Source: Picochlorum sp. 'celeri' (taxonomy: Eukaryota; Chlorophyta; Trebouxiophyceae). Taken from it: a stretch of DNA of 64,000 bases. Below the pieces are notes generated by a model that worked only from the letters and a program-made list of their open reading frames with translations, made no database searches and was not told where the DNA came from. Position 1 is the first letter of the stretch. Each line of letters starts with the position of its first letter. The DNA lies in assembly GCA_010909725.1 (NCBI GenBank), contig JAACMV010000002.1:62001-126000 (forward strand), written 5' to 3'. A program made the translations under genes and the position numbers. Below, in pieces: positions 10,080-20,085 of the stretch.

Positions 10080-10558
10080 TTAGAATAAATAAACCAAGTT
10101 GTTTGAAAGAGTCCATAGCAATATAAATGTAAGTAGCTCCGTCTGTGATGTAAGTCCTGCGAAGAAGGTTTTGGTGGGGGAAGAGAAATAGGTCGCAGGG
10201 CTGCCTTGGCACGCTGCATACAACATACCAGCGTTCTGCATGGATCGGAGACAGTATTGAGCCAACAGTATGGGTGATTGCCAACAAGCACACGAACATA
10301 CCATGATTTGAAACACGACAAAAAGCAAAAAGCCCGCAAAACCAGTTATTCCACCAATTCCAGCAACGATGCCTCCGATAAGCGCACTGAATACGCGACT
10401 GCGATGCATTATGGATTATGTGATGTTATGGTAAAGAAGGAATACAACGATTGGTAGTGGATCATGTACCTGTTGTTTGCTAGCGTGAGATTATGGCGAA
10501 CGTTGCTCTGGTTGAAAAGCTGAATCGTCGGCTTTTCAGTCTGTGATATTTCAGTCAT
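10080..10558 (-). CDS. EMC6: EMC6, ER membrane protein complex subunit 6
   Basis: EMC6 is a small three-helix subunit of the ER membrane insertase complex. The gene has three exons: 10558-10470, 10398-10302 and 10235-10080, with introns of 71 bp (phase 2) and 66 bp (phase 0). The product is 113 residues, against 110 in human. Exon 1 gives NQSNVRHNLTLANN, matching the human VRGN block. Exon 2 gives RVFSALIGGIVAGIGGITGFAGF, and exon 3 gives YFSSPTKTFFAGL and FILLWTLSNNLVYLF, like the family C-terminus. The second intron is a multiple of three with no stop, so the uninterrupted frame reads straight through it. The start lies 47 bp past the photolyase stop on the same strand. Confidence 0.88.
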
Positions 10559-10605
10559 CGTTACACCGACAATTACAGCAAAAAATTCATTGAAAATCAG
10601 ACACC

Positions 10606-12381
10606 TTATGATTTGGCTTTGCGGACGAGTTCATTGACGCGTGAAACGTACTTTTGAATGTCGAATTTTCGCTTGCATCCTTGATAGTTCATGTAACGAA
10701 TCTTCCCGAAAATGGGTCTTTCGCGCCATCCCTGATCATGGATTCCGCACATTGACCACATGATACCCACATAGCCATTTGGATCACGCCCATCCAACTG
10801 CCATTTGTCGTTCAACTTGATGCCATAGTCTATTGCTTGCTCTGGGGATTCTGTCCATTCCAGAATCTTCTTGGCCCAATACATGCGCAGGAATCCATGC
10901 ATTTTACCCGTCACAACCATTTCCTTCTGTGCTGCATTCCATAAGTCGTCGTGGGTTTTTGCCCTCTCGAGCTGATCGTACGTGTACAGGTGCTCTCGCA
11001 CATCGTTCCGATGGAGATTCAAGGTCTCCTTGGCCCAGTCGTATGCAGCGTCCATGCTGTCATAGTTTGGGGTGTAGAAGCAATAATTATCCGATAACTC
11101 TCTTCTAATCACCATTTCTTCTAAAAAGCCTTCCACGCTGTCCTTGTGAGCAGAGCGAAGCTTGCTAGCCTCAAGAGCCGCCCGCTGGGGGCTCAACTGA
11201 CCAAAGTGAAAGTACGGAGACAGACCGGATAATGCATTGGGGACGGTTGGATCATTTCTCTTTGTAGCATATTTCGATAATCGTGTCTTTGTAAGGAATC
11301 CCTGCGGACCCATCAACGCTTTCAGAGCTGCGTCCTCTCCAGGATGGATCCACGTGACAACTGGCACCGCTGCTCCCTTTTTCTTGGCATGATTGATCAA
11401 CGTATTCCAATCGACAGCCCCGCCATTGGGTTTTCTTGATCCCGACCATTCCAATTTTTGCGTCGGGACTTCAGGATACTCTCGCAAGAATTCAGACAGC
11501 TTGTCTGTTATTTTTCTGCGGATTGTCCTTGCAGCATACTCCCTCTTATCAGACGTAACCCAGACAGGGACAATGTTGTGCGCATCAACCTCATATACGT
11601 GAGTATTACACCCGCTTGATTTGATTGCATTCACTACTCCATCCCTCCACTCTCTCCCAAGTCGAAGTGGTGAGAAGTCTGTCACCAGAGCAGATGCTTG
11701 GCAGTCCTGGAGGAGCTTGGGTATCTCTTGGACTGGATCTCCTTGCGTGAAGAAGAACGGAATCTTCTTCGCACCGAGTTTCTTCTCCAGAGATTTCAAT
11801 CCCTCGAGCATAAACACAAATTGCCTCGCCCCGGCATTCATGAACTCTGGCACCAAGTTGAAAACAACTCCCACAGGTTGATTGGTCTCTTGAGCACACT
11901 GAATTGCATACAGCAGGGCCCAATTGTCCTCGACCCTCTGGTCTCTGGACATCCAGTACAACACAGGCCCCTCTTTTGCATCTCCCTTCATCAGCATCCT
12001 CACTCTCTTCGGATGCACAGCCACACGATCACCAGTGGCGAGCCTTTTGACTTGACGGGCTTCTTGCTCCTCTGAACCAGACCCCAGGGTTTCAGATTTC
12101 CGTTTCTGATCAGATGACATGATGGATCTAATCAAGAAACTCCTATTCAAAACTGTATTGCGATACTGCAACGCATGTACCGGTAGGATCCAATGAGGTC
12201 GCAAAAGAGTTCCACCGCCTTGGCGAGCACCACACGACGCTGCTACAGAACAAATTCTCAATATTCTCGAAGCAATGGTGCCTAATTCATCCGTGAACCT
12301 CAAATTAAGAACAATGTGCAACAAAATCGATTGCAATGGTTGCGTCACATCCGAATTGACGGAATGTGACGAGTGGGCCAT
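10606..12381 (-). CDS. PHR2: class II CPD photolyase
   Basis: This flavoenzyme uses blue/UVA light to split cyclobutane pyrimidine dimers in DNA. The class II pattern is clear: VLYWMSRDQRVEDNWALLYA at the start of the alpha/beta antenna domain, then the FAD domain with WDGRDPNGY-like DGRDPNGYVGIMWSMCGIHDQGW and RPIFGKIRYMNYQGC near the end. The full frame is 591 residues. The first 87 residues before MSSDQKRK (ATG at 12120) are not conserved family sequence. They may be an organelle presequence, or translation may begin at 12120. A KR-rich segment after residue 88 could be a nuclear signal. No intron is needed. Confidence 0.93.
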   Translation of the reverse strand: MAHSSHSVNSDVTQPLQSILLHIVLNLRFTDELGTIASRILRICSVAASCGARQGGGTLLRPHWILPVHALQYRNTVLNRSFLIRSIMSSDQKRKSETLGSGSEEQEARQVKRLATGDRVAVHPKRVRMLMKGDAKEGPVLYWMSRDQRVEDNWALLYAIQCAQETNQPVGVVFNLVPEFMNAGARQFVFMLEGLKSLEKKLGAKKIPFFFTQGDPVQEIPKLLQDCQASALVTDFSPLRLGREWRDGVVNAIKSSGCNTHVYEVDAHNIVPVWVTSDKREYAARTIRRKITDKLSEFLREYPEVPTQKLEWSGSRKPNGGAVDWNTLINHAKKKGAAVPVVTWIHPGEDAALKALMGPQGFLTKTRLSKYATKRNDPTVPNALSGLSPYFHFGQLSPQRAALEASKLRSAHKDSVEGFLEEMVIRRELSDNYCFYTPNYDSMDAAYDWAKETLNLHRNDVREHLYTYDQLERAKTHDDLWNAAQKEMVVTGKMHGFLRMYWAKKILEWTESPEQAIDYGIKLNDKWQLDGRDPNGYVGIMWSMCGIHDQGWRERPIFGKIRYMNYQGCKRKFDIQKYVSRVNELVRKAKS

Positions 12382-13027
12382 GACCCAATAGTTTTTAAAT
12401 GTTTTAATTGCGACATCTGCCTTTGACCCAGGTCCACAACTTCCCGGTAGTTTCCATCGCCATCAACTCATTTCATCAGCACCGATCGTCATTCCTGGAA
12501 TCATCCGATCGGTTTCCGATCGGATGGAAACCTGTGCTCTGGTAGGATGAGAATGGGTGGCCGACCACACAGCGGCATCAGAATCCACCCATCCATTACG
12601 CTGCAGTGCCACGCGTATAACGCTGTCGTCTCATCTCCTAGTCGCACAAAATCTGATAATTATTGGCAAGCATTTGATTATCCTCTAAAATAATCGAATC
12701 GTAACCAGTCGTTGTAATTGGAAACAAGAGGTGCGTGTGGCAGTCGGAATTTGGCCCCTTGGCACCGACCCAAGCCGTACTCGCCCAGCATTCGACGGCG
12801 AGTAATCTTGGCGGCAGTGATTGTCAAGGATGAGAAAAGGATGTGTGAAAACTGCTGTATGGATTTGGATTCGGGCCCGGGCCTTGTCCAATGCTCGGTA
12901 CCGAACCTGTCCACTTTGTCTCACGGGTTTTTTCACCCTCAAATACACGATTTCAACTCATGTGCAGAGTTCAAATAACTGAATTTTTGGGGCCCTTTTG
13001 AAAGAGTGCGCACGCCAGGACGTGAGA
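12382..13027. promoter_or_regulatory. 646-bp divergent promoter region between photolyase and bZIP genes
   Basis: The photolyase and the bZIP gene point away from each other, so this interval must hold both promoters. It carries an 11-bp perfect inverted repeat at 12502-12526. No coding frame is convincing. Shared light or stress control of the two genes is only a guess. Confidence 0.5.
12502..12526. repeat. perfect inverted repeat in divergent promoter
   Basis: CATCCGATCGG and CCGATCGGATG are exact reverse complements separated by TTT. A CCGATCG half-match occurs again at 12482-12488. It could be a dimeric protein-binding site. Confidence 0.7.
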
Positions 13028-13855
13028 ATGGCTGGGACGACTGCTTCAGTTGCTGCAGAGAAGAACGAGACCAACAGGGCTGAGAGGGTCTATTCTGGCA
13101 ATCTTGGGGACGACTTACTTACCATGATCCGTCAAAGTAGCTTGGGACAGCCCTCAGCGTTTGCAGAGTGCCAACCAGGGATCTCTGATGATGCATTTGA
13201 TGACTTACTCAAGAGACTGCCTTCGGGCAGTTTGAATCTGAATTTGGATGGGTTTATGGACATGGACAACAAGAATGAAGCAAAAAATTTGAGTAAAGCT
13301 TCCTCATTGGATTTGCTAAAGGCATACTTCACTTCGCAGCGGTCAACTCCCCAAGATCTGGAGGCGTTGGGATTGAGCAAGAGTAATGGGGCAAAACAGA
13401 AGAAAATCAAAGAGGAAGATGCGACCAGTCTAAGTGGCAGTACAGCTATAAAAAGTGATGCTGGAAAAGGTGATAAGACGCGTCCGATCGAAGCATTGGG
13501 AAACACAACCTTGTCACCCATCACAGCTTTTGCAGACCCACAACTTTTGAATGCACGGGCAGTGCCAGCATCAGCCATTGGGTGGTCGTCCAAGAAATCA
13601 TCATCTGAAGATTATGGTGGAAACTCGCCAGGGAACGAGATGGACACAAATGCATTGAAAAGGAAGCAGCGTCGCATGTTGAGCAATCGGGAGTCTGCAA
13701 GAAGATCCAGAAAGAGAAAGCAGGAACACATGATGGAGTTGGAAAACAAAGTTTCCAAGTTGACCGAAGAATGTAGCGAACTGAAAAAGCGTTGCAGAAT
13801 GTTGGAAGAAATCATTGCCAAGAAGGATGCTGAATTACAGCGTGTGGCACCTTAG
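13028..13855 (+). CDS. bZIP transcription factor
   Basis: This is a 275-residue nuclear DNA-binding protein. The basic region and zipper are at about residues 208-272: KRKQRRMLSNRESARRSRKRK carries the invariant NxxSARxSRxRK pattern of plant bZIPs, and it is followed by a leucine zipper (MELENKVSKL, ECSELKKRC, MLEEI). The rest is low-complexity with an acidic N-terminal half that could activate transcription. The start is the first in-frame ATG (MAGTTASV); a TTG-led extension upstream was ignored. It is divergent from photolyase and ends 130 bp from CK2 alpha (convergent). Confidence 0.9.
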   Translation: MAGTTASVAAEKNETNRAERVYSGNLGDDLLTMIRQSSLGQPSAFAECQPGISDDAFDDLLKRLPSGSLNLNLDGFMDMDNKNEAKNLSKASSLDLLKAYFTSQRSTPQDLEALGLSKSNGAKQKKIKEEDATSLSGSTAIKSDAGKGDKTRPIEALGNTTLSPITAFADPQLLNARAVPASAIGWSSKKSSSEDYGGNSPGNEMDTNALKRKQRRMLSNRESARRSRKRKQEHMMELENKVSKLTEECSELKKRCRMLEEIIAKKDAELQRVAP

Positions 13856-13985
13856 GTGTTTGAAGTTTGCGCTCATATTGTTTGCTTTTGATGTATCATT
13901 GTAGAGAGTATTGTTTTACACTGTCTATAAGTACCATATAATGTAGTCTCGTTTATCCCATGATGATCTGATGTTGTAAGACGTT

Positions 13986-15090
13986 TCAAGCTGATGATGG
14001 TCGGACAGGATCAAAGTAGGGATGCGCCATGGCCTCTTTCGCCGTCAGCCGTTCTTGATGATCATACCGCAGCAGCTTATCGATGAAATCCATCCCCTCT
14101 GGAGACACCAAATGCTGGTTCTCAGGCGTGACGAACTTTGTCCACGGCTTTCTGGAGTGATTGCCGACAAGCGCTTCAAGCTGTGGGTCCAACTCAATGC
14201 CATACTTGTTAAGATAGGAATACAGCTCATCCGTCCCCAGAATCCGACATATTTTCACCAGCTGGTCGTAATTATCATGTCCATAGAAGAAAGGCTCCCT
14301 TCGATACACCATGCCAGCCAGCATGCACCCCAGGCTCCACATGTCCAATGAGTAGTCATAATCTTGGAGATCCACCAACAACTCTGGTCCTTTGAAGTAT
14401 CTAGAAGCTACACGAACGTTATACTCTTTACCAGGATGGTACATCTCTGCTAACCCCCAATCTATCAGCCGAAGTTTCCTCTGGTTGTGATCAATCATGA
14501 CATTGTGAGGCTTCACATCTCGATGCATAACACCCATGGAATGGCAGTAGTCCAGAGCCTTCAACAGCTCATAAATATAATACCGGATGTCCAGATCAGA
14601 CAATGTAGGATACAGTACTTTGAAGTCTGCTGCGTCCACATGTTCAAATACCAAGGATGGGGTCTTGGATCCAGGATCTCGCACCACATCCAGCAACTTG
14701 ATGATATTTGTGCCCCCATTCAGGTTTTTCAGAATCTTAATTTCCCTCTTGATTTTTTTCTTTTTCACCGGTTTCAGGATTTTAATGATGCATTTTTCAT
14801 TCGATTCTGTGCTCATGCCTTCAAACACTTCACTGTACTTTCCCCTGCCTACCTTTCTGATCACCTCGTACTTGTCCTGGTCTCTGCAGCCAAATAAAAT
14901 AAAAACAGGATGAGATCTGCCTCAACACAGCACACCTAAATGCGTATATAAACACGTACCCCCATTCGATATTATAATTTTCGTAATCCCAGTACTCCTG
15001 TGGCTTTGTGTCGTTCACATCAGCATACACCCTGGCAATACTTGCCATGCCTTCTTCAGAACGTGTGGCCTTTGGATACAGCCTCGACAT
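13986..15090 (-). CDS. CK2A: casein kinase II catalytic subunit alpha
   Basis: CK2 alpha is a constitutively active acidophilic Ser/Thr kinase. The protein is almost colinear with plant CK2 alpha: [42 protein letters not shown], the basic [12 protein letters not shown] helix, [18 protein letters not shown] (family DWG for DFG), [23 protein letters not shown] and a final HPYFDPVR. A 76-bp intron (14884-14959, phase 2) splits the W-G-D junction. The first in-frame ATG is at 15090, giving 342 residues. The frame stays open for 333 nt upstream with no ATG and encodes a Ser/Arg-rich sequence. A chloroplast form with an extra upstream exon is therefore possible. Confidence 0.92.
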
Positions 15091-15749
15091 GAATTGTACT
15101 TTGTCAGCCCTCGATATGCCTCGGTCTCTTCGCCTTTGGTGCGAGGTCTTCCAATATGATATACTACGGCCGTTCAGTTGCCTCTGTTCGAAAATGAGGC
15201 TCGCAGTCACGATTTTCGAAGACAGGCGTCCAACTGCGAGCACTCGTGAAGGCAGTGCCAGGCTCAAGATGCTGTAAGGAGACTTTGATATTTTATTTAA
15301 TCGCTCCAGAGTTCCAAAAGTAGGAAGCAGGGCTCTGTAAATGAATCGTCCGTGTGGCGACCAACACGTAGCCAACTGTGTTCTTTCCCCACGGAACCGG
15401 CAAACCGCAACCGTGCAAAACAATTAAAAAATATTTTAGAACGATTGCCTGAGCATACAAACCACGAACGGTCCTCTATGGCGATTGAGCGGACTGTTGA
15501 TGAGCCAGACTTTGCTCTCTTCTGCTGTTTCCAAAAGTAGATACTGTGCTGCTGTTTTAGCTATTTACAAACATTTAAAAGTAGAGATGCGAATCTGTCA
15601 AGCCCTACCGATGAGTGATTGAACCTGAAATCTTCCTCTTGGGACTCCATGTCACATGGGCCATGGAGATGGTGTTGTCACCCATCATGGGATTTCCGGG
15701 ATCAGAAGCCGGAGCACTCGTACGTTACAGAAAATTAATATCATGCCAT
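15091..15749. other. interval upstream of CK2 alpha
   Basis: This 660-bp interval holds the CK2 alpha 5' region and the 3' region of the PNUTS-like gene. Bases 15091-15423 are open in the CK2 frame on the minus strand, but without an ATG and with a stop just upstream. No other gene is supported. Confidence 0.45.
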
Positions 15750-17975
15750 TTAAACTTGCTTCACCATTTTCCTCGGTCCCTCTTCCCCTTGGGGGTTTGG
15801 AGGTCTCTTCACAGCTCCATTAGTATCTGGTACTCTGACATGTGCAAAGCGGCACTTGTCTCCATGAATGCACCCTTGAGGTCTATTGAAATATGCACAA
15901 ACGTTTTGTGTGCTCTGAATATTATTTAACATTGGTCTCGGCGCTCTTTGCTGTGTTGCTGCTGGCATTGGCTGACTCTGTTGGGTCTTGTTGGCCCCGT
16001 GAAGGCCCAACATGGGTTGAAGCTTTTGAGATGCCATCGGTCGATGAGGCCTTTGCTGCACGATCGGCTGACGCACAGGCATTTGAGGCTGCTGTTTTGG
16101 GGGGTGCAAGCCCTGCATTGTCATAGGAGGCCTTGCAGGGACCGTGCTCTGAGCTGGAAGCCTCCCATTCATCGGCACAACAGGGGGCTTTTTTGCTGTT
16201 ACTGTCCTGGCAGAAGCCAGCATTCGTGCTTCTTCAACCGACAGAGGTATTTTGGGGACAAGATGCAAGGGTTGTAAAGGCATGCTTGCGCCAACAGGTG
16301 GCTCAGCAGGACAGGGTGGTGCCTGCTGAATGCTGCTGTAGGTCACTTGTGGGACCCCTTCCCATTGCTTCTTCCTGGCCACTCTTTCAGTGGACTCCTC
16401 ACCAGAGGCTGCTGTTCCACATTCCTCAAAAATATCTTGAGGTATCATCGGCGGATCCCTCCACTCAGTACCAGGCTTCATCGTCCTCAGCCGTTCCTCA
16501 ACCACTTTCCTCTCCTCCTCTTCCTGTGCTTTGAAGTCCTTCAATGCCTGCGCTTCAGAATGATGCTGCTGTTTTGCCGCCCGTTCAAAGCTTTCGTGTC
16601 CGACATCAGAGGCTATATCCCTCTTGTCTTCTTGTGGGGCTCCATCGTCATCATCATTGGGATCCGCAGATACCTTGCAGGGTGGCTGGTGCTTCAAAAA
16701 TAGCCTGACTGCGGTCAATTCCTCCTCCGGTGCCCATCGCAGCTTTTTTCCGGATGCTTTACGTTTTTGTCTCTTGGGCTCTTCTGGAACACTATCAGCA
16801 GCTAATTTGGCCCTCTCCGACGCGGTGAGGCTCGCCAAATTGGCTGCCAAAGCTGTATTAGCTGGTGCCAGAAGAGGAGTGTATGACTTTGCAGGAGATT
16901 GACTTTGGGATCTTGCGGGCTGTTGGTAGCCCTGATCTGATAGCGAATCCAAGGGACTAGCACTAACTCTTGCGACGGAAGTGCTTCTTTTGGGGCCGGC
17001 AATTTGTGATTTTGCAGCATTGGATGCAACAACACGGACACGTTGTGCAGCATTGGATTGGTTACTGGGTTTCTTCTCCTGCTTGGAACCAAAGATATCT
17101 GCTTCCCCCAAGCCTTGTTGCGTCGATTTGGTTTTCTTTTGGGGTTCTACTTTATTTTTGGACTCGGAAGCATTCTGCGTCGCGGCAGAAGCGGCGATTG
17201 GCTTGTGCTGAGATGGAGTGGAACTTGCAGGTTTCACATCTGCCAATGCCTTCCATTTGGCAATCAGAATTCTTGCCTGACTGCGGATGCTTTCCTCAAA
17301 ATCAGATTTCCGCAACTTGCCAACCATTCTACCCAATTCGCTGGGCTTTCGAAGTGCTGCGAGGGTGATTGGCAGCAATGCCAAGGCACTAAGAGCGTCC
17401 GCAACAAACTTTGACCGGCCTTCCGATATGGCCTTATCAAGCCACGCCTCCACTTTGATCAATCCTTTGTTTGCTATGAATGCTTTATGGAGATCTGCTC
17501 CAGAGTTGTGAAGAACTTTCAGAAGAGCCCTCCGGTGACCCCACTCCGTGGCAGATTCGAACAGTCTCAATAATCGCGGAAGTTTATCTACCCCATCCAC
17601 CCCGCCGTCAGACCGCAGGATATGTCCCAGCATGGCGACAAAGGAGTCACCATTGTTGCTAGGATTTTCAACGGCCCGGGCATCTCCCTGCTTTGCTTCT
17701 AAGAAGCGCTGCTTCCAATGTGGATTTAAACAATTTTTACACTTTCCACACTTTTCGGAAGGTTTGGATCTCCCCTTGAATGTGCGTGTCCTTTTTGGTG
17801 CCGATGTGCCCGCGGCGGACTCCGGTTCGGCGGAGGAGGACGGGGCATCAATGTCGCTGTCACTATCGAGGCGTATTTCAAGGTCATCGCACATGAGCTC
17901 GCTATTCGGTATGTCTTCAGACAAATGACCTGCATAAATATATGAAAATATTTGTCATGTTTCTTTCTCACGCAT
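15750..17975 (-). CDS. PNUTS-like PP1 regulatory protein (CXXC-like, TFIIS-N, RVxF, CCCH finger)
   Basis: The domain order suggests PNUTS/PPP1R10, the nuclear targeting subunit of protein phosphatase 1 that acts on RNA polymerase II termination. From the N-terminus: an acidic start, a Cys-rich CGKCKNC motif at about residue 60, a TFIIS N-terminal (LW-like) helical domain at about 95-215, a basic KKLRWAPEEELTAVRLF block at about 395 that fits an RVxF PP1-docking site, long disordered Pro/Gln stretches, and a C-terminal CCCH finger (CAYFNRPQGCIHGDKCRFAH). The long frame begins with TTG at 17924. An ATG at 17894 is in frame, or a 4-nt exon (17975-17972) spliced over a 42-bp intron supplies MRHLSED. 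The identity is inferred from architecture. Confidence 0.7.
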
Positions 17976-19169
17976 TTCAAAACAAAAGTCGTTCCACGCG
18001 GGTCCTGAGTTGGCACACCCCCCTGTGGAACCCGGGCCTCGAGGCGAGCTCGCCAGAGTCGGAAAACTGTCGCGATCCTCTTTCAAACTCGTGCCTCCAG
18101 AATCCTTCTACGAGGATTCTCAGACGCGATAGAAATTAAATGACGCTTTTTGGAGAGAATTATGTTGTTGGATAGCTCATGGCGATGCTTGATGGCCACA
18201 TCCGGCAACCTCGTCACCGGGAACAGGTGAGGCATCCATCACAGCGTCGTGCTGATGGGCCATCCCAAGCAAATACCTGGGATTTCTGTCATGCTCAAAA
18301 GCAACGCATTAGCCTCACACAGACTCTGTCGGCACAGCTCCATACACCAGAATTGTACATTCCGTTCAGAAACCCGCATGGATACTCAGACCCACGTGGT
18401 ACACAGTGCCGGACAGGGGGGGGGGTGCAACTCTCAGTCAATGCGCTACTGCCAAATCGAATTCAAGAAGACGCCTTCTCAAAGAGTCCGACTCAAAGGG
18501 CCCATCCACGAAGCCCAACCGATACCTTAACATCATACGCACCTGTTTCATCTGCCATGTCTACAATATGAAGGATAAATCTCTAAAAAAAAGGGGGTCC
18601 TCGCAGTCTCCTCCTCCCTCTTCAATGCCTCCGCCGTGTTGTGGCTACCAGATAACTCAGCGATGCGCTCGAAGAGCACGACTGAATAAATAAATGAACT
18701 AGTTCCGCGAAGAACGTATCAAGGGTACAAACTCGTGATAGAGGAGTCAACCTTGGATCACCGCTCGAACAACAACACAAACCCTCCTCCTCTCGTTCAC
18801 GCAAACACACGCATACGTTGGATTCAGTTCGTAAAAGTATTATATATGTGTACCTACGGGGCAGAGGATGTACACAGGTGGAGCTTGAGTCTTGTTGCCA
18901 AGTGTACGCGGGGGAAGACTCGCAGACGCCGGGAAAATCCGTCAAAGGCGGACACGAGGTGACTATAGAAACAGTTCTTCGTTCGTTCTAGTGATACGTA
19001 AGCGAGTATCACCAAATATATATGTATTTCGGAAATGTTTTCATGGTTGGTCTGAGGAGCTCTATGTGAGAAAAAAATGGACATCGTCATGGGCGGATGA
19101 CATGTCCCATGGGCCGTAGCATTTGATGGGGCATTGTTTGCAATCGCAATCAAGCAGCAGATTGCGATC
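17976..19169. other. 1.2-kb gene-free divergent interval
   Basis: This is the longest stretch without a supported gene. The genes on either side diverge from it. It contains a run of ten G at 18416-18425, a perfect GGCGAGCTCGCC palindrome near 18033, and AT-rich segments near 18840 and 19015. Frames up to 130 codons occur, but they lack family likeness and overlap one another. I found no tRNA promoter boxes or snRNA signature. Confidence 0.5.
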
Positions 19170-20057
19170 ATGCTTGGCATGTATTCCGCTATGAAGATAC
19201 ATCAAATGAAAATTGCCTTGTTGTATGGTATGGTACAAATGCTCGGAATGCTTGGGTGGTGTGACACCAACCTGGTGGGTTTCCAACCAAGAAGGTGTTT
19301 GAAAGTGACATGTCAAAGAACTCCTAAAGATCCCAGTTCGTATGGGTCTATCGAAGAAATACGGCGAGAATTAGAGGATGCAAAGGGACAAGCTCCTTTT
19401 AGTCTGACTAAGACCATCCAATGGCTTGGCGATGCAGTGAATAATGGGGGTGGATCACTGGCATTCAAAGCCTACTCATGGGTTCTGGGTCTTGATCAGC
19501 CATCTGGATGGAGAGCTCCACAGGAATCTCCAGAGGAGGAGATGCAGAGGCTAAAGGATATAGAGCAAGAGTTCGATCCAATTACGCTGAGACAGCTCGA
19601 GGTTGTGTTGCTCATGTCAAGACAAAGTGTATTGAAACTTGTGAGGCGGTGTCCCGAATTGAAAAATGTAAATTCAGCAGAGCTGATGACTAGAATGATG
19701 GAATTAAAACGACTTTTTCCCCAAAATGATATAGCTAGAATGGTAGATCTGGTTCCCACTGGGTTATTGGTGCGACCATGGGAAGAGACGTATGAACAGT
19801 TGGTCCAGGCAACGACCATCCTCCGGCAAGGGCTGGAGGGAGCTGATGTTGACGCAATTTTTGAGGAGGACCCAACGATATTGTTCGAGGAGCCAGAGAG
19901 TCTGCGCATTGGTATAAGAAGAATGGATGAATTGTGGAATATAAATGCGGAAATGTTGAGCAATTCGAGCGCGGATGAACTTGCATTGGCTGTTCGAGCA
20001 CTTGGAATCAAGGGTGCTCCGAACAATATCAATGAAATTGGTGGCGAGAGTCACTAG
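19170..20057 (+). CDS. mTERF-like helical-repeat protein, probably plastid or mitochondrial
   Basis: The protein has 295 residues. An N-terminal stretch of about 60 residues with a Met-rich start and GFQPRRCLKVTCQRT looks like a targeting peptide. The C-terminal half has tandem helix pairs with the mTERF flavour: QSVLKLVRRCPELKNVNSAEL, LFPQNDIARMVDLVPTGLL, DVDAIFEEDPTILFEEPESL. mTERF proteins bind nucleic acid and control organelle transcription and RNA processing. The repeats are weak, so other alpha-helical repeat families are possible. The start is the first ATG after an in-frame stop. It ends 28 bp from the convergent RING gene. Confidence 0.6.
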   Translation: MLGMYSAMKIHQMKIALLYGMVQMLGMLGWCDTNLVGFQPRRCLKVTCQRTPKDPSSYGSIEEIRRELEDAKGQAPFSLTKTIQWLGDAVNNGGGSLAFKAYSWVLGLDQPSGWRAPQESPEEEMQRLKDIEQEFDPITLRQLEVVLLMSRQSVLKLVRRCPELKNVNSAELMTRMMELKRLFPQNDIARMVDLVPTGLLVRPWEETYEQLVQATTILRQGLEGADVDAIFEEDPTILFEEPESLRIGIRRMDELWNINAEMLSNSSADELALAVRALGIKGAPNNINEIGGESH

Positions 20058-20085
20058 GCTTCCTCGATTGCATGCTGATAGGAGG

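Noticed and set aside
14022..14351. long frames on the plus strand of CK2 alpha, and similar shadows in other genes
   Set aside because: They are antisense to strongly conserved coding sequence.
18416..18425. run of ten G
   Set aside because: A simple homopolymer with no sign of function; a possible sequencing weak point.
18179..18571. 130-codon plus-strand frame in the gene-free interval
   Set aside because: Composition is that of random sequence, there is no family match, and several other frames overlap it.
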